Shown: one piece after another, positions 7,007-15,337 of the stretch
Position numbering within the stretch: the stretch's first letter is position 1
How the letters are laid out: each line of letters opens with the position of its first letter
DNA from: Rhodococcus sovatensis
GTDB lineage: Bacteria; Actinomycetota; Actinomycetes; Mycobacteriales; Mycobacteriaceae
Assembly (NCBI RefSeq): GCF_037327425.1
Contig: NZ_CP147846.1
Span: 5,332,001 to 5,396,000 of the forward strand
Direction: 5' to 3'
DNA: 64,000 nt
The notes under the pieces: generated by a model
Databases searched by the model: none
Told to the model about the DNA's origin: nothing
Seen by the model: only the letters and a program-made list of their open reading frames with translations
Program-made: the position numbers and the translations under genes

Positions 7007-9238
7007 CTACGGGCGCGCGAACCTGTTCACTCGAGCGTTTTGCAGCAGGTCCGTAAGGAGTTCGGCGTTCACCGGACGACCGAGTAGATAACCCTGCGCG
7101 AGATCACATCCTGTGGCCACGAGCGAGTCGAACTGTGCCTGCGTTTCGACGCCCTCGCCCACAACGGTGACGTCGAAAGCTTTGGCCAGAGCCACGATTG
7201 CCGCTACCACCGCTTGCGCGCGTGGATTGGGCAGCGCGGCGATATAGGACTTGTCTATTTTGAAGCACTCGAACACTGGGTAGCGGTCGAGGTACGAGAT
7301 CGAGCTGTGGCCCTTGCCTAGGTCGTCGAGAAGCAGCGCGATACCCATCTCGTGGAGCGCAGTGAGGGTGTCGGCGACCCGTGCGGTGTCGGAGACCCAG
7401 ATCGTTTCGGTGATCTCCAGTCCGAGAGCGTGGGGAGGTAGGGCGGTTTCCTCGAGCACTGCAGCGACGTCGGCTGGGAATGCCGAGCTGCGCAACTGCA
7501 GGGCGCTGACGTTCACCCTGATCGCAATGTCCCACTCAGCACGCCACTGTGCTGCTTGACGGCACGCCGTCTGCAGCGCCCAGGAGCCGAGAGCTGTTGC
7601 CAGTCCGGTTCGTTCGGCAACGGCAACGAACTCCGCGGGCGAGATGGGTCCGAATTTCGGGTGATCCCAGCGTGCCAACGCCTCGACTGCGACGACGTCG
7701 CCGGACGCGATGTCGACGAGCGGTTGATAGTCGAGGGTCAATGTGCCGTGGCCGAGAGCGTGTCGGAGGTCGGTCGACAGCAACCGAATGCGTTCGGCGT
7801 CGTACATGTCGCCGGTGTCGAACACCGCGTAGCCACCGGAGCCGCTGTCTTTGACGCGATACATGGCCAGGTCGGCACGGTGGATCAGATCCCGGCGTGT
7901 CGTCCCTGGTTCCGACACAGCGATTCCGATGCTGACGCTGAGCGGGGTGGGTGCTTCGCCGGAGGACAGCGGTGCCGCAATCGCTGTCTCGATGTGATGG
8001 GCAAGTTCCTCGGCGTGGGCGACGCTGTCGATGCCCTCGCAGATGACCAGGAATTCATCGCCACCGAGCCGTGCGACGGTGTCTTGCTCGCGAGTTGCCG
8101 CGGTGAGTCTCCGAGTGAACCGGATTAGCGCGAGGTCGCCGGAATCATGCCCGAGGCTGTCATTGATGATCTTGAAATCATCGATGTCGAGCAGGAGTAG
8201 TGCCACTGATGACGAGTCCTCGCGGGCGCGGGCCAACGCGTCGTCGATCACTTCGTAGGCAAGTGTGCGGTTCGGCAAGCCGGTGAGGGCATCGTGCATT
8301 CCGCGTAGACGTAGCTGACTGTCGAGGTCGATACGGGTGAGCGCTGTCGACACGATGCTTGTGATCGCAGTGAGGAAAGAGACTTCCCACTCTCGATAGT
8401 CGCGCCGGTCCGACGAGTAGATCGCTAGCGCACCCCACAGTATTGCTGTCGAGATGGGCACTGCGACGCCGCTTCGGAGCCCGAGACCGGTCATCGTTGT
8501 CGTCTGGAATCGCGTCTCCCCGTCTACGTCGGCGCAGACCACCTGTGTGTTGTGCTTCAGCGCGTACCCGGCCAACGATTCGTCACCGGCGCGCACAACG
8601 GCATCTGTTCCCAGCACACGGGTCACGGCGTCGACACGCAGGGTGCTGTCGGTAGAGGTGTGGTGACGAAAGATCACGGCGGATTCGACACCGAGCAGAG
8701 AACCGGCAGCTGCTGTTGCGGCGGACAGGAGTTCCGGGAGGTCGGCGTCGACGGCCATCCGGCTGAGCTCGGCCAAGGCCTCCTGTTCGGCTGCGTGATG
8801 CTGAGCTGTGACCGCGGCTGCCTCCAGTTCGGCGTCTCGTCGATGTCCGACGGTGCGATCGCGAATGATCGACGCGATCAGATCTGGTCGACCCTCCGCG
8901 CGGCGGACGATGAAACAGCAGACGGCGGCAGGTATGCCTGCGTCGGTCACGTGATGCCGTAGCTCGCTGCGGCCTCGCCAGAAACCGTCGTCGCGCAACG
9001 CGCTCTCGACCTCGCGTGCCACCTCCAGGCCGCGTGCGGTGAAGAACTGCGCAGTGGTCATCGGGGGGTTGGTGGGAAGCTTGTCGAGACCGACGAGAGC
9101 CAGGCCGGAGGGATTGACGTAGACGACTTCTCCCTCGAACTCGGAGAGGGCAACAAGGTCAGGGGACAGCTCGAGTAGTCCCCGCAGAATTGCGGGGTCG
9201 TCCGTTGGGTCGGGCATAGGCCATCCGTTCGTATCCAC
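7007..9238 (-). CDS. PAS-GAF-GGDEF-EAL cyclic-di-GMP signalling protein
   Basis: About 743 residues with domains in the order PAS (about 20-130), GAF (about 150-300), GGDEF (about 310-475) and EAL (about 485-735). The cyclase motif LGGDEF is intact and is preceded by an RxxD inhibitory site (REQD, five residues before). The EAL half keeps EALARW, EITET, LLLDDLGKGHSS, KIDKSY and VVGEGVETQ, so both activities may be functional. No membrane segment is evident. GTG 9238 gives the longest form, but ATG 9217 (MPDPTDDP) is a plausible start. The neighbouring EAL-DICT protein is a likely partner. Confidence 0.92.
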   Translation of the reverse strand: MDTNGWPMPDPTDDPAILRGLLELSPDLVALSEFEGEVVYVNPSGLALVGLDKLPTNPPMTTAQFFTARGLEVAREVESALRDDGFWRGRSELRHHVTDAGIPAAVCCFIVRRAEGRPDLIASIIRDRTVGHRRDAELEAAAVTAQHHAAEQEALAELSRMAVDADLPELLSAATAAAGSLLGVESAVIFRHHTSTDSTLRVDAVTRVLGTDAVVRAGDESLAGYALKHNTQVVCADVDGETRFQTTTMTGLGLRSGVAVPISTAILWGALAIYSSDRRDYREWEVSFLTAITSIVSTALTRIDLDSQLRLRGMHDALTGLPNRTLAYEVIDDALARAREDSSSVALLLLDIDDFKIINDSLGHDSGDLALIRFTRRLTAATREQDTVARLGGDEFLVICEGIDSVAHAEELAHHIETAIAAPLSSGEAPTPLSVSIGIAVSEPGTTRRDLIHRADLAMYRVKDSGSGGYAVFDTGDMYDAERIRLLSTDLRHALGHGTLTLDYQPLVDIASGDVVAVEALARWDHPKFGPISPAEFVAVAERTGLATALGSWALQTACRQAAQWRAEWDIAIRVNVSALQLRSSAFPADVAAVLEETALPPHALGLEITETIWVSDTARVADTLTALHEMGIALLLDDLGKGHSSISYLDRYPVFECFKIDKSYIAALPNPRAQAVVAAIVALAKAFDVTVVGEGVETQAQFDSLVATGCDLAQGYLLGRPVNAELLTDLLQNARVNRFARP

Positions 9239-9370
9239 ACGGCATCAGTGCATCGAGCTGGGCCACGTCGTATCGTGTCAGGTCACAACGATCGGGAGAC
9301 CTCGCTGTCATCCGTCACGGTGTCATCGCCGCGCGGCGACAGAATGTTTCCCCGGACGCCCGAATACCAA

Positions 9371-10054
9371 TCATCGTTGTTGTGAAACACGGCTCTCGAT
9401 TCCGGCGAGGAGGTAGTCCACGCCGGCGAGGAATTGCATGCGGTCGTCGTGCCCGGGCACTTGCGCAGCTATCCGGTGAAGAAAAGGGAAACGTGCGGGG
9501 TCCAGCTCGGTCCACCGGTGTGCGACCGAGGCAAGGGCCGTTGTTCGGTCGGTCTCGTTCCCGTGCAGTCGGGCGTTCGCTGCGTTCGCCGCGTTCTGCC
9601 CGGCGGCGCCGAGGACGAAGCTCACCAACGCAGAAGTCGCGTCGAAGAGCGCCCGGTCGGGCACACCCAACGCTCGAACCTGGGTACCGAAGACCTCGAG
9701 AATCCTCGCGGTCGCCATCTGCCCGATCTCGCGGGCGAGTTGAGCACCGATCCACGGGCGCGCATCGATGGCGTCGAAAAGTGCGAGTGCAGTCGTCGTG
9801 ATCGACGCGCGCGGGCTTGCCTCGTCTGCTGTGTCGGCAAGGATCCGGGTCACCACGCCATCGGTGGCAGCGCCGAGCAGTTCGCTCTTGTTTCGGACGT
9901 GCCAATAGATTGCCCCGCTTCCCGTGGCAAGTCGCGTCGAGAGCGCCCGGAACGTCAGAGCGTTCTCGCCGTCGGTATCGAGGATCTCGATCGCTGCGTC
10001 GACGATCCGCTCGTGGGAGAGCGCGTCGGCCCGTCGTTCGTTCTTGCGTGCCAT
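9371..10054 (-). CDS. TetR-family repressor with TetR_C-type effector domain
   Basis: A 227-residue TetR-family regulator. The helix-turn-helix covers about residues 10-55 (ALTFRALSTRLATGSGAIYWHV) and the rest resembles the tetracycline-repressor-type C-terminal domain. It is transcribed away from a TetX-like monooxygenase, and the 68 bp between the two starts hold a perfect 16-bp inverted repeat, so autoregulation and control of the monooxygenase are likely. The effector is unknown. Confidence 0.9.
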   Translation of the reverse strand: MARKNERRADALSHERIVDAAIEILDTDGENALTFRALSTRLATGSGAIYWHVRNKSELLGAATDGVVTRILADTADEASPRASITTTALALFDAIDARPWIGAQLAREIGQMATARILEVFGTQVRALGVPDRALFDATSALVSFVLGAAGQNAANAANARLHGNETDRTTALASVAHRWTELDPARFPFLHRIAAQVPGHDDRMQFLAGVDYLLAGIESRVSQQR

Positions 10055-10071
10055 TCGTTCATCTTGACATA

Positions 10072-10109
10072 CTGGAACGTTGTTCCAAGATTGTGGAACA
10101 ACGTTCCAG
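10072..10109. promoter_or_regulatory. Perfect inverted repeat operator for TetR/monooxygenase pair
   Basis: CTGGAACGTTGTTCCA and its exact reverse complement are separated by 6 nt. Each arm is itself nearly palindromic (TGGAAC-GTT-GTTCCA), so two TetR dimers could bind side by side. It fills the divergent promoter region. Confidence 0.85.
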
Positions 10110-10122
10110 TCAGGAGATCATC

Positions 10123-11244
10123 ATGCAGATTGCCATCATCGGTGCGGGCCTCGGTGGCCTCACCCTCGCCCGAGTCCTCCACGTCCACGGCATCGACGCA
10201 ACGGTGTACGAGGCCGAGGCGTCCGCTGCGGCGCGCACGCAAGGCGGCCAACTCGACATTCATGAGATCGACGGCCAAGTTGCGCTCGCTGCGGCGGGAC
10301 TGATGGAGGAGTTTCGGGCCATAATCCACCAGGGCGCGGAGGCGACTCGCGTGCTCGACAGCTCCGGTGCCGTCCTCTTCGACGAACCCGACGACGGCAC
10401 AGGCGGACGCCCCGAGGTGCTGCGCGGGGATCTACGGCGGATTCTGGTCGACTCCCTACCGGCCGAGACGGTCAGGTGGGGCAAGAAGCTGATCGGCGTC
10501 GAGCCGCTCGGCGACGGCAGGCACGGCCTGACGTTCGCCGATGGATCCGCGGCGATCTCCGATCTCGTGGTCGGTGCCGATGGTGCATGGTCGAAGATTC
10601 GTCCGCTGGTGTCCTCGGCGACGCCGAAATATGTCGGGGTCACCTTCGTCGAAACCTATTGTTACGACGTCGACGAGCGGCACCCCGCCGCATCGGCGGC
10701 AGTCGGCAGCGGAGCGATGTTCGCGATGAGTCCCGGTATGGGAATCGCTGCGCACCGTGAGGCAGGGGGCGTCCTGCATGCTTACGTCGAGGTGAACCGT
10801 CCCGCCGAATGGGTCGATGGTGTCAGTTCCACCGATGCTGCTGCCGCGAGAGCCTACGTTGCCGCCGAATTCGCTGGTTGGGCAACCGAACTCACGTCGC
10901 TGATCACCGCTGCTGATACCGCACCCGTTGCGCGGATGATTCATGCACTCCCGAACGACCAACGTTGGGATCGTGTGCCCGGGGTGACGCTCGTCGGTGA
11001 TGCCGCGCATCTGATGCCACCGTCGGGGGACGGTGCGAACCTGGCGATGTTCGACGGCGCCGAACTCGGCAGGGTGATCGCTGAATATCCCGGTGACATC
11101 GAAACCGCCCTCGCAGAGTACGAATGCGCCCTGTTCTCGCGAAGTGCGGCAGTAGCCGTCGAGGCGCACGAGACGCTGGATCGGTGCCTCGGTGATCGCG
11201 CTCCCTACGGCTTGATAGAACTGATCTCGGGCGGGGCCGCGTAG
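10123..11244 (+). CDS. FAD-dependent monooxygenase, TetX-like
   Basis: A 373-residue class A flavoprotein monooxygenase. The Rossmann motif IIGAGLGGLTLARVL is at residue 4, a DG-type motif (VVGADGAWSKIR) near 150 and the flavin ribityl motif GDAAHLMPPSGDGANLAM near 290, the last very close in style to TetX tetracycline destructases. AGGAG lies 6 nt before the ATG at 10123. TetR plus TetX-like enzyme is a common actinobacterial pairing, and many such enzymes hydroxylate aromatic or polyketide compounds rather than tetracycline, so drug inactivation is only a possibility. Confidence 0.88.
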   Translation: MQIAIIGAGLGGLTLARVLHVHGIDATVYEAEASAAARTQGGQLDIHEIDGQVALAAAGLMEEFRAIIHQGAEATRVLDSSGAVLFDEPDDGTGGRPEVLRGDLRRILVDSLPAETVRWGKKLIGVEPLGDGRHGLTFADGSAAISDLVVGADGAWSKIRPLVSSATPKYVGVTFVETYCYDVDERHPAASAAVGSGAMFAMSPGMGIAAHREAGGVLHAYVEVNRPAEWVDGVSSTDAAAARAYVAAEFAGWATELTSLITAADTAPVARMIHALPNDQRWDRVPGVTLVGDAAHLMPPSGDGANLAMFDGAELGRVIAEYPGDIETALAEYECALFSRSAAVAVEAHETLDRCLGDRAPYGLIELISGGAA

Positions 11245-11297
11245 ATTCCTCGTGGGTTCTAGACTTTGTGCGCGCGAAGCCCTCGGCAAGGAGAGTC

Positions 11298-11948
11298 ATG
11301 ATCGACGTCATCGCGAAGCAGGTGCTCCGGGCCGTGCCCCGTGGCCGGGCACTTGTCGCAATCGACGGTGTCGACGGTAGCGGCAAGACCACTTTTGCGT
11401 CGAACCTGGCCCATTCGATTGTCGGCCGGCCCGTAGTCGTGCTCCATGTCGACAACTTTCTCAATCCTGCGGCAACACGACATGCCAGGGGACGCTGGTC
11501 ACCGCAAGGGCACTGGCTGGATCTGTATGACTACGAGTCGTTCTACTCCGTCGCCCTGAACCCTCTGCGGCGCGGCGGTGACGGCTGGTACCGGCCTGCG
11601 TCGTACGACCCGGAGACCGATGCTGTGCAGCTCGCCGACGCCGTGCACGCGCCCGATGATGCGATCGTATTGGTCGAGGGTCTGTTCCTTCATCGCGCAG
11701 AGCTGGTAGACGTCTGGGATCTGTCGATCTTCCTCGGCGTTCCAGTCGAGGAGATGGTTCGACGTCTGTCCGAGCGGGACGGCACCAACCCCGATGCAGA
11801 GCACGAGACTACGCAACGATACGTCGGCGGACAGCGAATCTACTTCGAAGAGGTGAGGCCGTGGGATCGGGCGACCTTCGTCGTCGACAACGCCGATGTT
11901 GAGAACCCATACATCGTCGATCCCGCTGCGCGACAACCGACGCAATGA
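11298..11948 (+). CDS. Uridine-kinase-like P-loop kinase
   Basis: A 216-residue P-loop NTPase. The Walker A motif IDGVDGSGKTTFA lies near residue 22, and the HARG, YDYESFY and EGLFLHRAEL motifs fit the uridine kinase/phosphoribulokinase-like group. It probably phosphorylates a nucleoside or small alcohol, substrate not certain. AAGGAG precedes the ATG at 11298. It starts 53 bp after the monooxygenase and may be cotranscribed with it. It converges on the broken cupin gene. Confidence 0.85.
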   Translation: MIDVIAKQVLRAVPRGRALVAIDGVDGSGKTTFASNLAHSIVGRPVVVLHVDNFLNPAATRHARGRWSPQGHWLDLYDYESFYSVALNPLRRGGDGWYRPASYDPETDAVQLADAVHAPDDAIVLVEGLFLHRAELVDVWDLSIFLGVPVEEMVRRLSERDGTNPDAEHETTQRYVGGQRIYFEEVRPWDRATFVVDNADVENPYIVDPAARQPTQ

Positions 11949-11966
11949 CCCATGCGCGGGAGGGTG

Positions 11967-12368
11967 CTACGCGGGCGTGATGTCGCGGCCGGTCGTCGAA
12001 CGAATATGAGCGGGCATGTCGCCGCTGCGATCACCGGTGTTGACCGTGCTCGACGGCTCGAACAGAAGAACGGATGCGCCATCGGCAGACGAGGGCTTGT
12101 GTTCGACCCCACGCGGAACGGTTTACACCGATCCGGCGGCGAGGCGGACGATGCGTTCATGTCCCGGTGTTTCGCGCAGTGCGATGTCGAGCTCGCCGCT
12201 GAGCACGTGGAAGAACTCGTCGGTGTCGACATGGCGGTGCCAGACGAACTCGCCTCGGACTTTGACGACTCGAACGTCGTAATCGTTGACGCGGGTGACG
12301 ATGTGCGGGCTCCACTCATCGGTGAACGTGTCGAGGGCACGGTGGAGTTCCACTGGTTGCGTTGTCAT
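11967..12368 (-). pseudogene. Cupin-domain protein interrupted by an in-frame TAA
   Basis: Starting from ATG 12368 (MTTQPVELHRAL) the frame encodes a small single-domain cupin with both motifs visible (EFVWHRHVDTDEFFHVLSGE). A TAA at 12123-12125 stops it after 81 residues, yet the same frame continues with highly cupin-like sequence (TVPRGVEHKPSS, VLLFEPSSTVNTGDRSGD) to a TAG at 11967. A single change from a Tyr codon to TAA explains this. It is divergent from a GlxA-type regulator that may have controlled it. It could be a recent pseudogene or a base-call error. Confidence 0.8.
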
Positions 12369-12421
12369 GGATCCGATTCTGGTTGGCGCCTGGCCATGGA
12401 AGTGAGTGCTATAAATTGCAC

Positions 12422-13408
12422 GTGTCGAAAGAAAACTCTCACTCACCCGACCGATCGCGAGATCATCGCGTGGTGGTCATCGTCGACGAGAACTCGAATC
12501 CGTTCGAGTTAGGCTGCGCTACTGAGGTATTCGGTCTGGATCGGCCGGAGCTTGGTGGGAAGCTGTACGACTTTCGGCTGTGTGCCCCCGAACCGACGAC
12601 GAGAATGCGCGACGGGTTCTTCTCGTTGACTTCGGTCGAGGATCTTGGGGCTGCGGACACCGCGGATACGCTGATAGTGCCCAACCGGCCGGACACCGAG
12701 GTGCCGCGCCGACGGGAGGTGTTGGACGCGGTGCGGCGAGCTCACGACCGTGGCGCTCGGCTCATCGGATTCTGTAGCGGCGCATTCACTCTCGCCGAGG
12801 CCGGAGTGCTCGACGGTCGTCGGGCCACTGCCCATTGGCAGTGGTCGGATGTATTTCGCAGACGGTTCCCGCAGGTCATCTTCGAGGAGGCCGTGTTGTT
12901 CGTCGACGACGGCGATATCCTCACCGCAGCTGGGAGCGCCGCAGCATTGGATCTGGGGCTGCACGTGGTTCGGCGCGACCACGGTGCGGAGGTTGCGAAC
13001 TCGGTCAGCCGCCGGTTGGTGTTCGAGGCCAACAGGGACGGCGGGCAGAAGCAATTCATCGAACGGCCGGTTCCGGCTCTGTCGTCGGAGTCGCTCGGTC
13101 CGCTCACGTCCTGGGCAGTGGAGCATCTGAGCGACGCGATCCAGGTGGCGGACCTTGCTCGTCAGGCTCACGTCAGCGTTGCGACGCTGCATCGCCGATT
13201 CATCGCCCAACTCGGCACGACTCCGCACGCGTGGCTCACTCGCGAGCGCGTGCGGATGGCATGTCGGCTGCTCGAACGCGGCGATGCAGACCTGACTGCG
13301 ATCGCGGCGGCCACGGGTGTGGGTACCACCACGACGCTGCGTTCTCTGATGCGCCGAGAGACCGGGCTCACTCCCTCGGCGTACCGTCAGAGATTCGGTG
13401 GGCGGTGA
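12422..13408 (+). CDS. GlxA-family AraC-type transcriptional regulator (DJ-1/PfpI plus HTH)
   Basis: About 328 residues from GTG 12422. An N-terminal DJ-1/PfpI-like domain (VVVIVDENSNPFELG, and the elbow region GFCSGAFTLAEAGVLDGRRAT near residue 115) is followed by a C-terminal AraC double helix-turn-helix (about 230-325, ending LTPSAYRQRFGG). Such proteins sense metabolites and activate adjacent genes. The gene is divergent from the broken cupin gene with about 50 bp between starts. Upstream in-frame starts exist, but they lie inside the cupin coding region. Confidence 0.87.
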   Translation: MSKENSHSPDRSRDHRVVVIVDENSNPFELGCATEVFGLDRPELGGKLYDFRLCAPEPTTRMRDGFFSLTSVEDLGAADTADTLIVPNRPDTEVPRRREVLDAVRRAHDRGARLIGFCSGAFTLAEAGVLDGRRATAHWQWSDVFRRRFPQVIFEEAVLFVDDGDILTAAGSAAALDLGLHVVRRDHGAEVANSVSRRLVFEANRDGGQKQFIERPVPALSSESLGPLTSWAVEHLSDAIQVADLARQAHVSVATLHRRFIAQLGTTPHAWLTRERVRMACRLLERGDADLTAIAAATGVGTTTTLRSLMRRETGLTPSAYRQRFGGR

Positions 13409-13449
13409 TATCCGCGGTCTACACGCTTCCGCACTGACATCCCACCAAG

Positions 13450-14655
13450 TCAGAAGTTCCCGCGAGCCTCTTGCTCACGCTCGATGGCTTCGAAAAGTGC
13501 CTTGAAGTTGCCGATACCGAAGCCGAGTGATCCGTGACGCTCGATGAGCTCGAAGAATACCGTCGGGCGGTCCACCAGTGGCTTGGTGAAGATCTGCAGG
13601 AGATACCCGTCCTCGTCGCGGTCGACCAGGATGCCGCGCTTCTGCAACTCTTCGATCGGTACTCGAACGTTGCCGATCCGTGCGCGCAGTTCGGAGTCTT
13701 CGTAGTACGAGTCCGGGGTGGCGAGGAATTCGACACCGGCGGCGCGCAGCGCATCGACCGAGGAGAGAATGTCGTTGGTGGCGAGAGCCAGATGCTGCGC
13801 GCCGGGTCCACGATAGAACTCGAGGTACTCGTCGATCTGTGAGCGCTTCTTGGCGATGGCCGGCTCGTTCAATGGAAACTTCACCCGATGATTGCCGTTG
13901 GAGACGACCTTGCTCATCAGCGCCGAGTAGTCGGTTGCGATGTCGGCACCGACGAATTCGGCCATGTTCGTAAATCCCATGACGCGGTGGTAGAAGTCCA
14001 CCCACTCGTCCATCTTGCCCAGTTCGACGTTGCCCACGACATGATCGAGTGCCTGAAAAATGCGCTTGGGAGCGCCTTCCGGTCGCTGCAGCGTCGACGC
14101 GCGCGGCACATAACCCGGCAGGTACGTGCCGGTGTATCGGGAGCGGTCGACCAGCGTGTGCTGGGTATCGCCGTACGTCGCAATCGTGGCTGTCCGTACC
14201 GTGCCGTGTTCGTCGGAGGTATCGGTCGGCTCCTGCAGCACTCGCGCTCCCTGAGCTCGCGCATGCTCGATGCATCGGTCCACGTCCGGCACCGCAAGGG
14301 CGATATCGATGACGCCGTCGCCGTGCCGGCTGTGGTGGGCGATCAGATCACTGTTCGGATCGACGGCTCCCTTGATGACGAAACGCACTGCGCCGGACTT
14401 GAGCACGTATGCGTGGTGGTCACGCTGGCCGGTCGTCGGACCGGAGTACGCAACCAGTTCCATGCCGAACGCGGACTGGAAGAAGTGAGCGGTCTGCATC
14501 GCGTTGCCGACCACCCATACGATGGCGTCCCAGCCACTTACGGGAAAGGGATCTCGCTTGTCGTCGTACTCGACGAGTCCGACGAGCTGTCGAAGCTGAT
14601 CGGCGTCGAGATCGGCCAGTCTTTCGTCATCGTTGAGAATGCTGTCGAGGCTCAT
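13450..14655 (-). CDS. hppD: 4-hydroxyphenylpyruvate dioxygenase
   Basis: A 401-residue Fe(II) dioxygenase that converts 4-hydroxyphenylpyruvate into homogentisate in tyrosine breakdown. Two vicinal-oxygen-chelate repeats are visible. The iron ligands fit His in QALDHVVGNV, His in GAQHLALATNDI and Glu in VFFELIERHG. The C-terminal FGIGNFKALFEAIEREQ is typical of HPPD. AGGAG precedes ATG 14655. It is divergent from an Lrp-type regulator across a region with two matched operators, and the downstream homogentisate genes lie 0.7 kb away. Confidence 0.96.
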   Translation of the reverse strand: MSLDSILNDDERLADLDADQLRQLVGLVEYDDKRDPFPVSGWDAIVWVVGNAMQTAHFFQSAFGMELVAYSGPTTGQRDHHAYVLKSGAVRFVIKGAVDPNSDLIAHHSRHGDGVIDIALAVPDVDRCIEHARAQGARVLQEPTDTSDEHGTVRTATIATYGDTQHTLVDRSRYTGTYLPGYVPRASTLQRPEGAPKRIFQALDHVVGNVELGKMDEWVDFYHRVMGFTNMAEFVGADIATDYSALMSKVVSNGNHRVKFPLNEPAIAKKRSQIDEYLEFYRGPGAQHLALATNDILSSVDALRAAGVEFLATPDSYYEDSELRARIGNVRVPIEELQKRGILVDRDEDGYLLQIFTKPLVDRPTVFFELIERHGSLGFGIGNFKALFEAIEREQEARGNF

Positions 14656-14742
14656 GAAGTCTCCTGATTGGATCCAAGTTGGGCGAACTGTTCGATTGAG
14701 CCCAACATCGAGGCGACAGGGTGTCAATCGGTCGGATAACTG

Positions 14743-14759
14743 CTATCCATGCTGTACAG
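14743..14759. promoter_or_regulatory. Lrp-type operator, distal site
   Basis: CTATCC-ATGCT-GTACAG has the same 6-5-6 layout as the palindrome at 14785 with two mismatches. It begins exactly 42 bp (four helical turns) from the proximal site, as expected for binding by an Lrp oligomer. Confidence 0.6.
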
Positions 14760-14784
14760 ATAGGGCAGGTCAAGGCAACTATTG

Positions 14785-14801
14785 CTATACCATCTGTATA
14801 G
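14785..14801. promoter_or_regulatory. Lrp-type operator, proximal perfect palindrome
   Basis: CTATAC-CATCT-GTATAG is a perfect 6-bp inverted repeat 18 bp upstream of the lrp start. It lies in the shared hppD/lrp promoter region and probably serves autoregulation. Confidence 0.7.
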
Positions 14802-14818
14802 AAAACTGGAGGTGCATG

Positions 14819-15331
14819 ATGGAATCCGCATTGGACGAGTTGGACAGAGCGATGCTTGCTGCGCTGCATGACAATTCGAGGATTGGCATGCTCGAGCTGT
14901 CGCGAACGCTCGGGGTGGCACGCGCGACGGTGTCGGCCCGGTTGCAGCGCCTCGAGGACACCGGCGTCATCACCGGCTATCAGCCTCGAATCGGGTTGGC
15001 TGCAGCCGGTTATGGGGTTCAGGCGTTCGTCACGTTGGAGATTGCTCAGGGCGCGCTCGGTGACGTCGTCGCCGTTCTGGAGCAGATACCCGGGGTGTTG
15101 GAGGCATTCGCGACGACCGGGGCCGGAGATGTGCTGTGTCGGGTGGCTGCTGCCTCGCACGACGATCTGCAGCGAACGCTGATCGTACTCAACCAATCTC
15201 GTACAATTGCGCGGTCGACCAGTGTGGTCGTGCTCTCGGAGTTGGTGGAGTTTCGAGCGATGCCGTTGCTGAACACCGCCGAGCCAGATCGAACACCGAA
15301 AGCCCCTGCCTACCGGCGAACGCGCGAGTAG
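14819..15331 (+). CDS. Lrp/AsnC-family regulator of the HPPD locus
   Basis: A 170-residue Lrp/AsnC protein: N-terminal helix-turn-helix (ELSRTLGVARATVSARLQRLE, residues about 22-42) and a C-terminal RAM effector domain, with a basic tail of about 15 residues beyond the usual length. GGAGG lies 6 nt before ATG 14819; the ATG at 14816 is too close to it. Its position opposite hppD and the two operators suggest control by an aromatic amino acid or its keto acid. It ends 6 bp from the convergent fumarylacetoacetase gene. Confidence 0.92.
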   Translation: MESALDELDRAMLAALHDNSRIGMLELSRTLGVARATVSARLQRLEDTGVITGYQPRIGLAAAGYGVQAFVTLEIAQGALGDVVAVLEQIPGVLEAFATTGAGDVLCRVAAASHDDLQRTLIVLNQSRTIARSTSVVVLSELVEFRAMPLLNTAEPDRTPKAPAYRRTRE

Positions 15332-15337
15332 GTGCCC

